From: Arcuatula senhousia
Taxonomy: Eukaryota > Mollusca > Bivalvia > Mytilida > Mytilidae
Assembly (NCBI GenBank): GCA_963971305.1
Contig: OZ020303.1
Span: 41,094,106-41,158,105, forward strand
Reading direction: 5' to 3'
Length of the DNA stretch: 64,000 nucleotides
Each line of letters starts with the position of its first letter. Within the stretch, counting starts at the first letter, position 1. The notes beneath the pieces were generated by a model, which was given only the letters and a program-made list of their open reading frames with translations, was not told the origin of the DNA and searched no databases. Of this stretch, positions 32,036 through 47,000 are shown piece after piece. Made by a program: the position numbers and the translations under genes.

Positions 32036-35000
32036 GGTACGAGTACACAATTATCGCCCTTTGCTTTTCGTTGACCACGAATATAGTTCCTATTGAAAAT
32101 AGTGCCTTAGAAAATAATTTGCTTCAATGTGTTCTCTTTAATTTTTGTAGTTGTTTTTGGTCTCATTTCAAAGGAAAGGGGTCACAGAACACTAGCAAGA
32201 TGTTTTAGAAATGATGTGAAGATGCTTTATGTGAATTAAGAAATGACAAAAAGGGGGGATTTTTTCTTTTCGGAAGCTCTCAGAACTGATCCCCTCTAGG
32301 GCCTTATAGTTTTCACTTGTCAAAAAAGTTGAATATATGCAATTTTTTTTTTATTTTCCAGTATCAAGGGCATATTGGCCATAGGTACAATATAGCTAAA
32401 AGTAAAGTATTTATAGCCATAATTTTTTTCGTAAAGTAAGATATCGCTATATTAAACAAAGAGGGAAAATTAATTGTGTACTCGGGCCTAGAAGAGGCCC
32501 TGTGGTAAGTGTAGAGGCAACACTTGGAACTGGCAAAAATTAAAAGAAATAGTCTAAATCTTTCAAATTCAACAAGTTAGCATGGTTTTAGTCAAGGTTT
32601 TGTTCATTGAGCTTGCTCTATGTCCATATCAAGCCAATTTAGGGTCTCTATGGGAATTTCAATGCATTTTCTGTACTTGGGAGAATTTAGTCAAGAGGTC
32701 ACCAAGTGTGAACTTAAACAAACTAGTTTAATCCTTCTGAAAGTCTTATTGGGTAAGAAAGTACCCAGGGAAGTGAAAAGAATTCATTTATAACAACAAT
32801 TTTCATCAGAAAAGGAAAATACTTGATTTTTTGTGTGAAGTGCTAGTGTGCGGCCAGCTGTCATTTTTATTCATATGCTCTTCTTGGTGTGAACTTCAAT
32901 TAAAATCTCCTATACAGGATAGAATAAACCTCAGACAGAAACAGTACAATAAGATATGTGTAAGAAACACAGAAAATGTCTGAAAACCTACCTGTTTTAT
33001 CTGTAATGGTCTTCTTGTATGAAAATATTTAGCAGAATTTTACCAAAATATGCCAATTTTTTCATAATTTTAATAACATTCATGACCAATTTTCTTTAAA
33101 ACAGCTCTGACTGTAACTGTTGGGAATAAAATTTGTTGCTTACTATCCTCTTATACTAAAAACATGTTTGTTTTGGTTATATCTGCATGTTTTTAATTTT
33201 TTTACCCCCAAAAGTTATGCATTTTGTGAGGATATATTAAAACCGCCTTTAAAAATCAGTGATGCATCACACAAAACCTCAAAGTTTGTATACATAAGTA
33301 CATTAAATTAATATTTTGGGTCTTATTTTGTAAGCTTAGCATATATTGAACATTTTAAGACCATTAGGAATCAATTTTGTGTTTTCAATTTGTCAAAATC
33401 CTTCTGACCATACATATACCCCTTGAAAAGTAAGAAAATGCTAATTTTCTACTCCGCGAATGTGGGAAGGAGTAAACATCAAACCCCATGCACTTATTTC
33501 TTGAAAACAGGTGCTTTTCATGTTTAATATATGTTATTCTATTGATATAAGCAATTGGTTTGGGGAAAATCTATAAAATATTTTGAAAATTAATAAATAG
33601 GCATCATGGGTTTTACTGCAGATTCAGCGGACAAAATGTTTAAGTCAATATCTCCCAAAAAAGTGCTTATATCTTTATGGTTAAGCATTGCACACCTCTG
33701 AAACATTCTATTTCAACTCAAAAAAGACTCAGCATCATAAAAAGCACTTTATTTCAAAAAGTTGAGGCGTTTCTGAGGTGTTTTAGGTACGAGTACACAA
33801 TTATCGCCCTTTGCTTTTCGTTGACCACGAATATAGTTCCTATTGAAAATAGTGCCTTAGAAAATAATTTGCTTCAATGTGTTCTCTTTAATTTTTGTAG
33901 TTGTTTTTGGTCTCATTTCAAAGGAAAGGGGTCACAGAACACTAGCAAGATGTTTTAGAAATGATGTGAAGATGCTTTATGTGAATTAAGAAATGACAAA
34001 AAGGGGGGATTTTTTCTTTTCGGAAGCTCTCAGAACTGATCCCCTCTAGGGCCTTATAGTTTTCACTTGTCAAAAAAGTTGAATATATGCAATTTTTTTT
34101 TTATTTTCCAGTATCAAGGGCATATTGGCCATAGGTACAATATAGCTAAAAGTAAAGTATTTATAGCCATAATTTTTTTCGTAAAGTAAGATATCGCTAT
34201 ATTAAACAAAGAGGGAAAATTAATTGTGTACTCGGGCCTAGAAGAGGCCCTGTGGTAAGTGTAGAGGCAACACTTGGAACTGGCAAAAATTAAAAGAAAT
34301 AGTCTAAATCTTTCAAATTCAACAAGTTAGCATGGTTTTAGTCAAGGTTTTGTTCATTGAGCTTGCTCTATGTCCATATCAAGCCAATTTAGGGTCTCTA
34401 TGGGAATTTCAATGCATTTTCTGTACTTGGGAGAATTTAGTCAAGAGGTCACCAAGTGTGAACTTAAACAAACTAGTTTAATCCTTCTGAAAGTCTTATT
34501 GGGTAAGAAAGTACCCAGGGAAGTGAAAAGAATTCATTTATAACAACAATTTTCATCAGAAAAGGAAAATACTTGATTTTTTGTGTGAAGTGCTAGTGTG
34601 CGGCCAGCTGTCATTTTTATTCATATGCTCTTCTTGGTGTGAACTTCAATTAAAATCTCCTATACAGGATAGAATAAACCTCAGACAGAAACAGTACAAT
34701 AAGATATGTGTAAGAAACACAGAAAATGTCTGAAAACCTACCTGTTTTATCTGTAATGGTCTTCTTGTATGAAAATATTTAGCAGAATTTTACCAAAATA
34801 TGCCAATTTTTTCATAATTTTAATAACATTCATGACCAATTTTCTTTAAAACAGCTCTGACTGTAACTGTTGGGAATAAAATTTGTTGCTTACTATCCTC
34901 TTATACTAAAAACATGTTTGTTTTGGTTATATCTGCATGTTTTTAATTTTTTTACCCCCAAAAGTTATGCATTTTGTGAGGATATATTAAAACCGCCTTT

Positions 35001-38000
35001 AAAAATCAGTGATGCATCACACAAAACCTCAAAGTTTGTATACATAAGTACATTAAATTAATATTTTGGGTCTTATTTTGTAAGCTTAGCATATATTGAA
35101 CATTTTAAGACCATTAGGAATCAATTTTGTGTTTTCAATTTGTCAAAATCCTTCTGACCATACATATACCCCTTGAAAAGTAAGAAAATGCTAATTTTCT
35201 ACTCCGCGAATGTGGGAAGGAGTAAACATCAAACCCCATGCACTTATTTCTTGAAAACAGGTGCTTTTCATGTTTAATATATGTTATTCTATTGATATAA
35301 GCAATTGGTTTGGGGAAAATCTATAAAATATTTTGAAAATTAATAAATAGGCATCATGGGTTTTACTGCAGATTCAGCGGACAAAATGTTTAAGTCAATA
35401 TCTCCCAAAAAAGTGCTTATATCTTTATGGTTAAGCATTGCACACCTCTGAAACATTCTATTTCAACTCAAAAAAGACTCAGCATCATAAAAAGCACTTT
35501 ATTTCAAAAAGTTGAGGCGTTTCTGAGGTGTTTTAGGTACGAGTACACAATTATCGCCCTTTGCTTTTCGTTGACCACGAATATAGTTCCTATTGAAAAT
35601 AGTGCCTTAGAAAATAATTTGCTTCAATGTGTTCTCTTTAATTTTTGTAGTTGTTTTTGGTCTCATTTCAAAGGAAAGGGGTCACAGAACACTAGCAAGA
35701 TGTTTTAGAAATGATGTGAAGATGCTTTATGTGAATTAAGAAATGACAAAAAGGGGGGATTTTTTCTTTTCGGAAGCTCTCAGAACTGATCCCCTCTAGG
35801 GCCTTATAGTTTTCACTTGTCAAAAAAGTTGAATATATGCAATTTTTTTTTTATTTTCCAGTATCAAGGGCATATTGGCCATAGGTACAATATAGCTAAA
35901 AGTAAAGTATTTATAGCCATAATTTTTTTCGTAAAGTAAGATATCGCTATATTAAACAAAGAGGGAAAATTAATTGTGTACTCGGGCCTAGAAGAGGCCC
36001 TGTGGTAAGTGTAGAGGCAACACTTGGAACTGGCAAAAATTAAAAGAAATAGTCTAAATCTTTCAAATTCAACAAGTTAGCATGGTTTTAGTCAAGGTTT
36101 TGTTCATTGAGCTTGCTCTATGTCCATATCAAGCCAATTTAGGGTCTCTATGGGAATTTCAATGCATTTTCTGTACTTGGGAGAATTTAGTCAAGAGGTC
36201 ACCAAGTGTGAACTTAAACAAACTAGTTTAATCCTTCTGAAAGTCTTATTGGGTAAGAAAGTACCCAGGGAAGTGAAAAGAATTCATTTATAACAACAAT
36301 TTTCATCAGAAAAGGAAAATACTTGATTTTTTGTGTGAAGTGCTAGTGTGCGGCCAGCTGTCATTTTTATTCATATGCTCTTCTTGGTGTGAACTTCAAT
36401 TAAAATCTCCTATACAGGATAGAATAAACCTCAGACAGAAACAGTACAATAAGATATGTGTAAGAAACACAGAAAATGTCTGAAAACCTACCTGTTTTAT
36501 CTGTAATGGTCTTCTTGTATGAAAATATTTAGCAGAATTTTACCAAAATATGCCAATTTTTTCATAATTTTAATAACATTCATGACCAATTTTCTTTAAA
36601 ACAGCTCTGACTGTAACTGTTGGGAATAAAATTTGTTGCTTACTATCCTCTTATACTAAAAACATGTTTGTTTTGGTTATATCTGCATGTTTTTAATTTT
36701 TTTACCCCCAAAAGTTATGCATTTTGTGAGGATATATTAAAACCGCCTTTAAAAATCAGTGATGCATCACACAAAACCTCAAAGTTTGTATACATAAGTA
36801 CATTAAATTAATATTTTGGGTCTTATTTTGTAAGCTTAGCATATATTGAACATTTTAAGACCATTAGGAATCAATTTTGTGTTTTCAATTTGTCAAAATC
36901 CTTCTGACCATACATATACCCCTTGAAAAGTAAGAAAATGCTAATTTTCTACTCCGCGAATGTGGGAAGGAGTAAACATCAAACCCCATGCACTTATTTC
37001 TTGAAAACAGGTGCTTTTCATGTTTAATATATGTTATTCTATTGATATAAGCAATTGGTTTGGGGAAAATCTATAAAATATTTTGAAAATTAATAAATAG
37101 GCATCATGGGTTTTACTGCAGATTCAGCGGACAAAATGTTTAAGTCAATATCTCCCAAAAAAGTGCTTATATCTTTATGGTTAAGCATTGCACACCTCTG
37201 AAACATTCTATTTCAACTCAAAAAAGACTCAGCATCATAAAAAGCACTTTATTTCAAAAAGTTGAGGCGTTTCTGAGGTGTTTTAGGTACGAGTACACAA
37301 TTATCGCCCTTTGCTTTTCGTTGACCACGAATATAGTTCCTATTGAAAATAGTGCCTTAGAAAATAATTTGCTTCAATGTGTTCTCTTTAATTTTTGTAG
37401 TTGTTTTTGGTCTCATTTCAAAGGAAAGGGGTCACAGAACACTAGCAAGATGTTTTAGAAATGATGTGAAGATGCTTTATGTGAATTAAGAAATGACAAA
37501 AAGGGGGGATTTTTTCTTTTCGGAAGCTCTCAGAACTGATCCCCTCTAGGGCCTTATAGTTTTCACTTGTCAAAAAAGTTGAATATATGCAATTTTTTTT
37601 TTATTTTCCAGTATCAAGGGCATATTGGCCATAGGTACAATATAGCTAAAAGTAAAGTATTTATAGCCATAATTTTTTTCGTAAAGTAAGATATCGCTAT
37701 ATTAAACAAAGAGGGAAAATTAATTGTGTACTCGGGCCTAGAAGAGGCCCTGTGGTAAGTGTAGAGGCAACACTTGGAACTGGCAAAAATTAAAAGAAAT
37801 AGTCTAAATCTTTCAAATTCAACAAGTTAGCATGGTTTTAGTCAAGGTTTTGTTCATTGAGCTTGCTCTATGTCCATATCAAGCCAATTTAGGGTCTCTA
37901 TGGGAATTTCAATGCATTTTCTGTACTTGGGAGAATTTAGTCAAGAGGTCACCAAGTGTGAACTTAAACAAACTAGTTTAATCCTTCTGAAAGTCTTATT

Positions 38001-41000
38001 GGGTAAGAAAGTACCCAGGGAAGTGAAAAGAATTCATTTATAACAACAATTTTCATCAGAAAAGGAAAATACTTGATTTTTTGTGTGAAGTGCTAGTGTG
38101 CGGCCAGCTGTCATTTTTATTCATATGCTCTTCTTGGTGTGAACTTCAATTAAAATCTCCTATACAGGATAGAATAAACCTCAGACAGAAACAGTACAAT
38201 AAGATATGTGTAAGAAACACAGAAAATGTCTGAAAACCTACCTGTTTTATCTGTAATGGTCTTCTTGTATGAAAATATTTAGCAGAATTTTACCAAAATA
38301 TGCCAATTTTTTCATAATTTTAATAACATTCATGACCAATTTTCTTTAAAACAGCTCTGACTGTAACTGTTGGGAATAAAATTTGTTGCTTACTATCCTC
38401 TTATACTAAAAACATGTTTGTTTTGGTTATATCTGCATGTTTTTAATTTTTTTACCCCCAAAAGTTATGCATTTTGTGAGGATATATTAAAACCGCCTTT
38501 AAAAATCAGTGATGCATCACACAAAACCTCAAAGTTTGTATACATAAGTACATTAAATTAATATTTTGGGTCTTATTTTGTAAGCTTAGCATATATTGAA
38601 CATTTTAAGACCATTAGGAATCAATTTTGTGTTTTCAATTTGTCAAAATCCTTCTGACCATACATATACCCCTTGAAAAGTAAGAAAATGCTAATTTTCT
38701 ACTCCGCGAATGTGGGAAGGAGTAAACATCAAACCCCATGCACTTATTTCTTGAAAACAGGTGCTTTTCATGTTTAATATATGTTATTCTATTGATATAA
38801 GCAATTGGTTTGGGGAAAATCTATAAAATATTTTGAAAATTAATAAATAGGCATCATGGGTTTTACTGCAGATTCAGCGGACAAAATGTTTAAGTCAATA
38901 TCTCCCAAAAAAGTGCTTATATCTTTATGGTTAAGCATTGCACACCTCTGAAACATTCTATTTCAACTCAAAAAAGACTCAGCATCATAAAAAGCACTTT
39001 ATTTCAAAAAGTTGAGGCGTTTCTGAGGTGTTTTAGGTACGAGTACACAATTATCGCCCTTTGCTTTTCGTTGACCACGAATATAGTTCCTATTGAAAAT
39101 AGTGCCTTAGAAAATAATTTGCTTCAATGTGTTCTCTTTAATTTTTGTAGTTGTTTTTGGTCTCATTTCAAAGGAAAGGGGTCACAGAACACTAGCAAGA
39201 TGTTTTAGAAATGATGTGAAGATGCTTTATGTGAATTAAGAAATGACAAAAAGGGGGGATTTTTTCTTTTCGGAAGCTCTCAGAACTGATCCCCTCTAGG
39301 GCCTTATAGTTTTCACTTGTCAAAAAAGTTGAATATATGCAATTTTTTTTTTATTTTCCAGTATCAAGGGCATATTGGCCATAGGTACAATATAGCTAAA
39401 AGTAAAGTATTTATAGCCATAATTTTTTTCGTAAAGTAAGATATCGCTATATTAAACAAAGAGGGAAAATTAATTGTGTACTCGGGCCTAGAAGAGGCCC
39501 TGTGGTAAGTGTAGAGGCAACACTTGGAACTGGCAAAAATTAAAAGAAATAGTCTAAATCTTTCAAATTCAACAAGTTAGCATGGTTTTAGTCAAGGTTT
39601 TGTTCATTGAGCTTGCTCTATGTCCATATCAAGCCAATTTAGGGTCTCTATGGGAATTTCAATGCATTTTCTGTACTTGGGAGAATTTAGTCAAGAGGTC
39701 ACCAAGTGTGAACTTAAACAAACTAGTTTAATCCTTCTGAAAGTCTTATTGGGTAAGAAAGTACCCAGGGAAGTGAAAAGAATTCATTTATAACAACAAT
39801 TTTCATCAGAAAAGGAAAATACTTGATTTTTTGTGTGAAGTGCTAGTGTGCGGCCAGCTGTCATTTTTATTCATATGCTCTTCTTGGTGTGAACTTCAAT
39901 TAAAATCTCCTATACAGGATAGAATAAACCTCAGACAGAAACAGTACAATAAGATATGTGTAAGAAACACAGAAAATGTCTGAAAACCTACCTGTTTTAT
40001 CTGTAATGGTCTTCTTGTATGAAAATATTTAGCAGAATTTTACCAAAATATGCCAATTTTTTCATAATTTTAATAACATTCATGACCAATTTTCTTTAAA
40101 ACAGCTCTGACTGTAACTGTTGGGAATAAAATTTGTTGCTTACTATCCTCTTATACTAAAAACATGTTTGTTTTGGTTATATCTGCATGTTTTTAATTTT
40201 TTTACCCCCAAAAGTTATGCATTTTGTGAGGATATATTAAAACCGCCTTTAAAAATCAGTGATGCATCACACAAAACCTCAAAGTTTGTATACATAAGTA
40301 CATTAAATTAATATTTTGGGTCTTATTTTGTAAGCTTAGCATATATTGAACATTTTAAGACCATTAGGAATCAATTTTGTGTTTTCAATTTGTCAAAATC
40401 CTTCTGACCATACATATACCCCTTGAAAAGTAAGAAAATGCTAATTTTCTACTCCGCGAATGTGGGAAGGAGTAAACATCAAACCCCATGCACTTATTTC
40501 TTGAAAACAGGTGCTTTTCATGTTTAATATATGTTATTCTATTGATATAAGCAATTGGTTTGGGGAAAATCTATAAAATATTTTGAAAATTAATAAATAG
40601 GCATCATGGGTTTTACTGCAGATTCAGCGGACAAAATGTTTAAGTCAATATCTCCCAAAAAAGTGCTTATATCTTTATGGTTAAGCATTGCACACCTCTG
40701 AAACATTCTATTTCAACTCAAAAAAGACTCAGCATCATAAAAAGCACTTTATTTCAAAAAGTTGAGGCGTTTCTGAGGTGTTTTAGGTACGAGTACACAA
40801 TTATCGCCCTTTGCTTTTCGTTGACCACGAATATAGTTCCTATTGAAAATAGTGCCTTAGAAAATAATTTGCTTCAATGTGTTCTCTTTAATTTTTGTAG
40901 TTGTTTTTGGTCTCATTTCAAAGGAAAGGGGTCACAGAACACTAGCAAGATGTTTTAGAAATGATGTGAAGATGCTTTATGTGAATTAAGAAATGACAAA

Positions 41001-44000
41001 AAGGGGGGATTTTTTCTTTTCGGAAGCTCTCAGAACTGATCCCCTCTAGGGCCTTATAGTTTTCACTTGTCAAAAAAGTTGAATATATGCAATTTTTTTT
41101 TTATTTTCCAGTATCAAGGGCATATTGGCCATAGGTACAATATAGCTAAAAGTAAAGTATTTATAGCCATAATTTTTTTCGTAAAGTAAGATATCGCTAT
41201 ATTAAACAAAGAGGGAAAATTAATTGTGTACTCGGGCCTAGAAGAGGCCCTGTGGTAAGTGTAGAGGCAACACTTGGAACTGGCAAAAATTAAAAGAAAT
41301 AGTCTAAATCTTTCAAATTCAACAAGTTAGCATGGTTTTAGTCAAGGTTTTGTTCATTGAGCTTGCTCTATGTCCATATCAAGCCAATTTAGGGTCTCTA
41401 TGGGAATTTCAATGCATTTTCTGTACTTGGGAGAATTTAGTCAAGAGGTCACCAAGTGTGAACTTAAACAAACTAGTTTAATCCTTCTGAAAGTCTTATT
41501 GGGTAAGAAAGTACCCAGGGAAGTGAAAAGAATTCATTTATAACAACAATTTTCATCAGAAAAGGAAAATACTTGATTTTTTGTGTGAAGTGCTAGTGTG
41601 CGGCCAGCTGTCATTTTTATTCATATGCTCTTCTTGGTGTGAACTTCAATTAAAATCTCCTATACAGGATAGAATAAACCTCAGACAGAAACAGTACAAT
41701 AAGATATGTGTAAGAAACACAGAAAATGTCTGAAAACCTACCTGTTTTATCTGTAATGGTCTTCTTGTATGAAAATATTTAGCAGAATTTTACCAAAATA
41801 TGCCAATTTTTTCATAATTTTAATAACATTCATGACCAATTTTCTTTAAAACAGCTCTGACTGTAACTGTTGGGAATAAAATTTGTTGCTTACTATCCTC
41901 TTATACTAAAAACATGTTTGTTTTGGTTATATCTGCATGTTTTTAATTTTTTTACCCCCAAAAGTTATGCATTTTGTGAGGATATATTAAAACCGCCTTT
42001 AAAAATCAGTGATGCATCACACAAAACCTCAAAGTTTGTATACATAAGTACATTAAATTAATATTTTGGGTCTTATTTTGTAAGCTTAGCATATATTGAA
42101 CATTTTAAGACCATTAGGAATCAATTTTGTGTTTTCAATTTGTCAAAATCCTTCTGACCATACATATACCCCTTGAAAAGTAAGAAAATGCTAATTTTCT
42201 ACTCCGCGAATGTGGGAAGGAGTAAACATCAAACCCCATGCACTTATTTCTTGAAAACAGGTGCTTTTCATGTTTAATATATGTTATTCTATTGATATAA
42301 GCAATTGGTTTGGGGAAAATCTATAAAATATTTTGAAAATTAATAAATAGGCATCATGGGTTTTACTGCAGATTCAGCGGACAAAATGTTTAAGTCAATA
42401 TCTCCCAAAAAAGTGCTTATATCTTTATGGTTAAGCATTGCACACCTCTGAAACATTCTATTTCAACTCAAAAAAGACTCAGCATCATAAAAAGCACTTT
42501 ATTTCAAAAAGTTGAGGCGTTTCTGAGGTGTTTTAGGTACGAGTACACAATTATCGCCCTTTGCTTTTCGTTGACCACGAATATAGTTCCTATTGAAAAT
42601 AGTGCCTTAGAAAATAATTTGCTTCAATGTGTTCTCTTTAATTTTTGTAGTTGTTTTTGGTCTCATTTCAAAGGAAAGGGGTCACAGAACACTAGCAAGA
42701 TGTTTTAGAAATGATGTGAAGATGCTTTATGTGAATTAAGAAATGACAAAAAGGGGGGATTTTTTCTTTTCGGAAGCTCTCAGAACTGATCCCCTCTAGG
42801 GCCTTATAGTTTTCACTTGTCAAAAAAGTTGAATATATGCAATTTTTTTTTTATTTTCCAGTATCAAGGGCATATTGGCCATAGGTACAATATAGCTAAA
42901 AGTAAAGTATTTATAGCCATAATTTTTTTCGTAAAGTAAGATATCGCTATATTAAACAAAGAGGGAAAATTAATTGTGTACTCGGGCCTAGAAGAGGCCC
43001 TGTGGTAAGTGTAGAGGCAACACTTGGAACTGGCAAAAATTAAAAGAAATAGTCTAAATCTTTCAAATTCAACAAGTTAGCATGGTTTTAGTCAAGGTTT
43101 TGTTCATTGAGCTTGCTCTATGTCCATATCAAGCCAATTTAGGGTCTCTATGGGAATTTCAATGCATTTTCTGTACTTGGGAGAATTTAGTCAAGAGGTC
43201 ACCAAGTGTGAACTTAAACAAACTAGTTTAATCCTTCTGAAAGTCTTATTGGGTAAGAAAGTACCCAGGGAAGTGAAAAGAATTCATTTATAACAACAAT
43301 TTTCATCAGAAAAGGAAAATACTTGATTTTTTGTGTGAAGTGCTAGTGTGCGGCCAGCTGTCATTTTTATTCATATGCTCTTCTTGGTGTGAACTTCAAT
43401 TAAAATCTCCTATACAGGATAGAATAAACCTCAGACAGAAACAGTACAATAAGATATGTGTAAGAAACACAGAAAATGTCTGAAAACCTACCTGTTTTAT
43501 CTGTAATGGTCTTCTTGTATGAAAATATTTAGCAGAATTTTACCAAAATATGCCAATTTTTTCATAATTTTAATAACATTCATGACCAATTTTCTTTAAA
43601 ACAGCTCTGACTGTAACTGTTGGGAATAAAATTTGTTGCTTACTATCCTCTTATACTAAAAACATGTTTGTTTTGGTTATATCTGCATGTTTTTAATTTT
43701 TTTACCCCCAAAAGTTATGCATTTTGTGAGGATATATTAAAACCGCCTTTAAAAATCAGTGATGCATCACACAAAACCTCAAAGTTTGTATACATAAGTA
43801 CATTAAATTAATATTTTGGGTCTTATTTTGTAAGCTTAGCATATATTGAACATTTTAAGACCATTAGGAATCAATTTTGTGTTTTCAATTTGTCAAAATC
43901 CTTCTGACCATACATATACCCCTTGAAAAGTAAGAAAATGCTAATTTTCTACTCCGCGAATGTGGGAAGGAGTAAACATCAAACCCCATGCACTTATTTC

Positions 44001-47000
44001 TTGAAAACAGGTGCTTTTCATGTTTAATATATGTTATTCTATTGATATAAGCAATTGGTTTGGGGAAAATCTATAAAATATTTTGAAAATTAATAAATAG
44101 GCATCATGGGTTTTACTGCAGATTCAGCGGACAAAATGTTTAAGTCAATATCTCCCAAAAAAGTGCTTATATCTTTATGGTTAAGCATTGCACACCTCTG
44201 AAACATTCTATTTCAACTCAAAAAAGACTCAGCATCATAAAAAGCACTTTATTTCAAAAAGTTGAGGCGTTTCTGAGGTGTTTTAGGTACGAGTACACAA
44301 TTATCGCCCTTTGCTTTTCGTTGACCACGAATATAGTTCCTATTGAAAATAGTGCCTTAGAAAATAATTTGCTTCAATGTGTTCTCTTTAATTTTTGTAG
44401 TTGTTTTTGGTCTCATTTCAAAGGAAAGGGGTCACAGAACACTAGCAAGATGTTTTAGAAATGATGTGAAGATGCTTTATGTGAATTAAGAAATGACAAA
44501 AAGGGGGGATTTTTTCTTTTCGGAAGCTCTCAGAACTGATCCCCTCTAGGGCCTTATAGTTTTCACTTGTCAAAAAAGTTGAATATATGCAATTTTTTTT
44601 TTATTTTCCAGTATCAAGGGCATATTGGCCATAGGTACAATATAGCTAAAAGTAAAGTATTTATAGCCATAATTTTTTTCGTAAAGTAAGATATCGCTAT
44701 ATTAAACAAAGAGGGAAAATTAATTGTGTACTCGGGCCTAGAAGAGGCCCTGTGGTAAGTGTAGAGGCAACACTTGGAACTGGCAAAAATTAAAAGAAAT
44801 AGTCTAAATCTTTCAAATTCAACAAGTTAGCATGGTTTTAGTCAAGGTTTTGTTCATTGAGCTTGCTCTATGTCCATATCAAGCCAATTTAGGGTCTCTA
44901 TGGGAATTTCAATGCATTTTCTGTACTTGGGAGAATTTAGTCAAGAGGTCACCAAGTGTGAACTTAAACAAACTAGTTTAATCCTTCTGAAAGTCTTATT
45001 GGGTAAGAAAGTACCCAGGGAAGTGAAAAGAATTCATTTATAACAACAATTTTCATCAGAAAAGGAAAATACTTGATTTTTTGTGTGAAGTGCTAGTGTG
45101 CGGCCAGCTGTCATTTTTATTCATATGCTCTTCTTGGTGTGAACTTCAATTAAAATCTCCTATACAGGATAGAATAAACCTCAGACAGAAACAGTACAAT
45201 AAGATATGTGTAAGAAACACAGAAAATGTCTGAAAACCTACCTGTTTTATCTGTAATGGTCTTCTTGTATGAAAATATTTAGCAGAATTTTACCAAAATA
45301 TGCCAATTTTTTCATAATTTTAATAACATTCATGACCAATTTTCTTTAAAACAGCTCTGACTGTAACTGTTGGGAATAAAATTTGTTGCTTACTATCCTC
45401 TTATACTAAAAACATGTTTGTTTTGGTTATATCTGCATGTTTTTAATTTTTTTACCCCCAAAAGTTATGCATTTTGTGAGGATATATTAAAACCGCCTTT
45501 AAAAATCAGTGATGCATCACACAAAACCTCAAAGTTTGTATACATAAGTACATTAAATTAATATTTTGGGTCTTATTTTGTAAGCTTAGCATATATTGAA
45601 CATTTTAAGACCATTAGGAATCAATTTTGTGTTTTCAATTTGTCAAAATCCTTCTGACCATACATATACCCCTTGAAAAGTAAGAAAATGCTAATTTTCT
45701 ACTCCGCGAATGTGGGAAGGAGTAAACATCAAACCCCATGCACTTATTTCTTGAAAACAGGTGCTTTTCATGTTTAATATATGTTATTCTATTGATATAA
45801 GCAATTGGTTTGGGGAAAATCTATAAAATATTTTGAAAATTAATAAATAGGCATCATGGGTTTTACTGCAGATTCAGCGGACAAAATGTTTAAGTCAATA
45901 TCTCCCAAAAAAGTGCTTATATCTTTATGGTTAAGCATTGCACACCTCTGAAACATTCTATTTCAACTCAAAAAAGACTCAGCATCATAAAAAGCACTTT
46001 ATTTCAAAAAGTTGAGGCGTTTCTGAGGTGTTTTAGGTACGAGTACACAATTATCGCCCTTTGCTTTTCGTTGACCACGAATATAGTTCCTATTGAAAAT
46101 AGTGCCTTAGAAAATAATTTGCTTCAATGTGTTCTCTTTAATTTTTGTAGTTGTTTTTGGTCTCATTTCAAAGGAAAGGGGTCACAGAACACTAGCAAGA
46201 TGTTTTAGAAATGATGTGAAGATGCTTTATGTGAATTAAGAAATGACAAAAAGGGGGGATTTTTTCTTTTCGGAAGCTCTCAGAACTGATCCCCTCTAGG
46301 GCCTTATAGTTTTCACTTGTCAAAAAAGTTGAATATATGCAATTTTTTTTTTATTTTCCAGTATCAAGGGCATATTGGCCATAGGTACAATATAGCTAAA
46401 AGTAAAGTATTTATAGCCATAATTTTTTTCGTAAAGTAAGATATCGCTATATTAAACAAAGAGGGAAAATTAATTGTGTACTCGGGCCTAGAAGAGGCCC
46501 TGTGGTAAGTGTAGAGGCAACACTTGGAACTGGCAAAAATTAAAAGAAATAGTCTAAATCTTTCAAATTCAACAAGTTAGCATGGTTTTAGTCAAGGTTT
46601 TGTTCATTGAGCTTGCTCTATGTCCATATCAAGCCAATTTAGGGTCTCTATGGGAATTTCAATGCATTTTCTGTACTTGGGAGAATTTAGTCAAGAGGTC
46701 ACCAAGTGTGAACTTAAACAAACTAGTTTAATCCTTCTGAAAGTCTTATTGGGTAAGAAAGTACCCAGGGAAGTGAAAAGAATTCATTTATAACAACAAT
46801 TTTCATCAGAAAAGGAAAATACTTGATTTTTTGTGTGAAGTGCTAGTGTGCGGCCAGCTGTCATTTTTATTCATATGCTCTTCTTGGTGTGAACTTCAAT
46901 TAAAATCTCCTATACAGGATAGAATAAACCTCAGACAGAAACAGTACAATAAGATATGTGTAAGAAACACAGAAAATGTCTGAAAACCTACCTGTTTTAT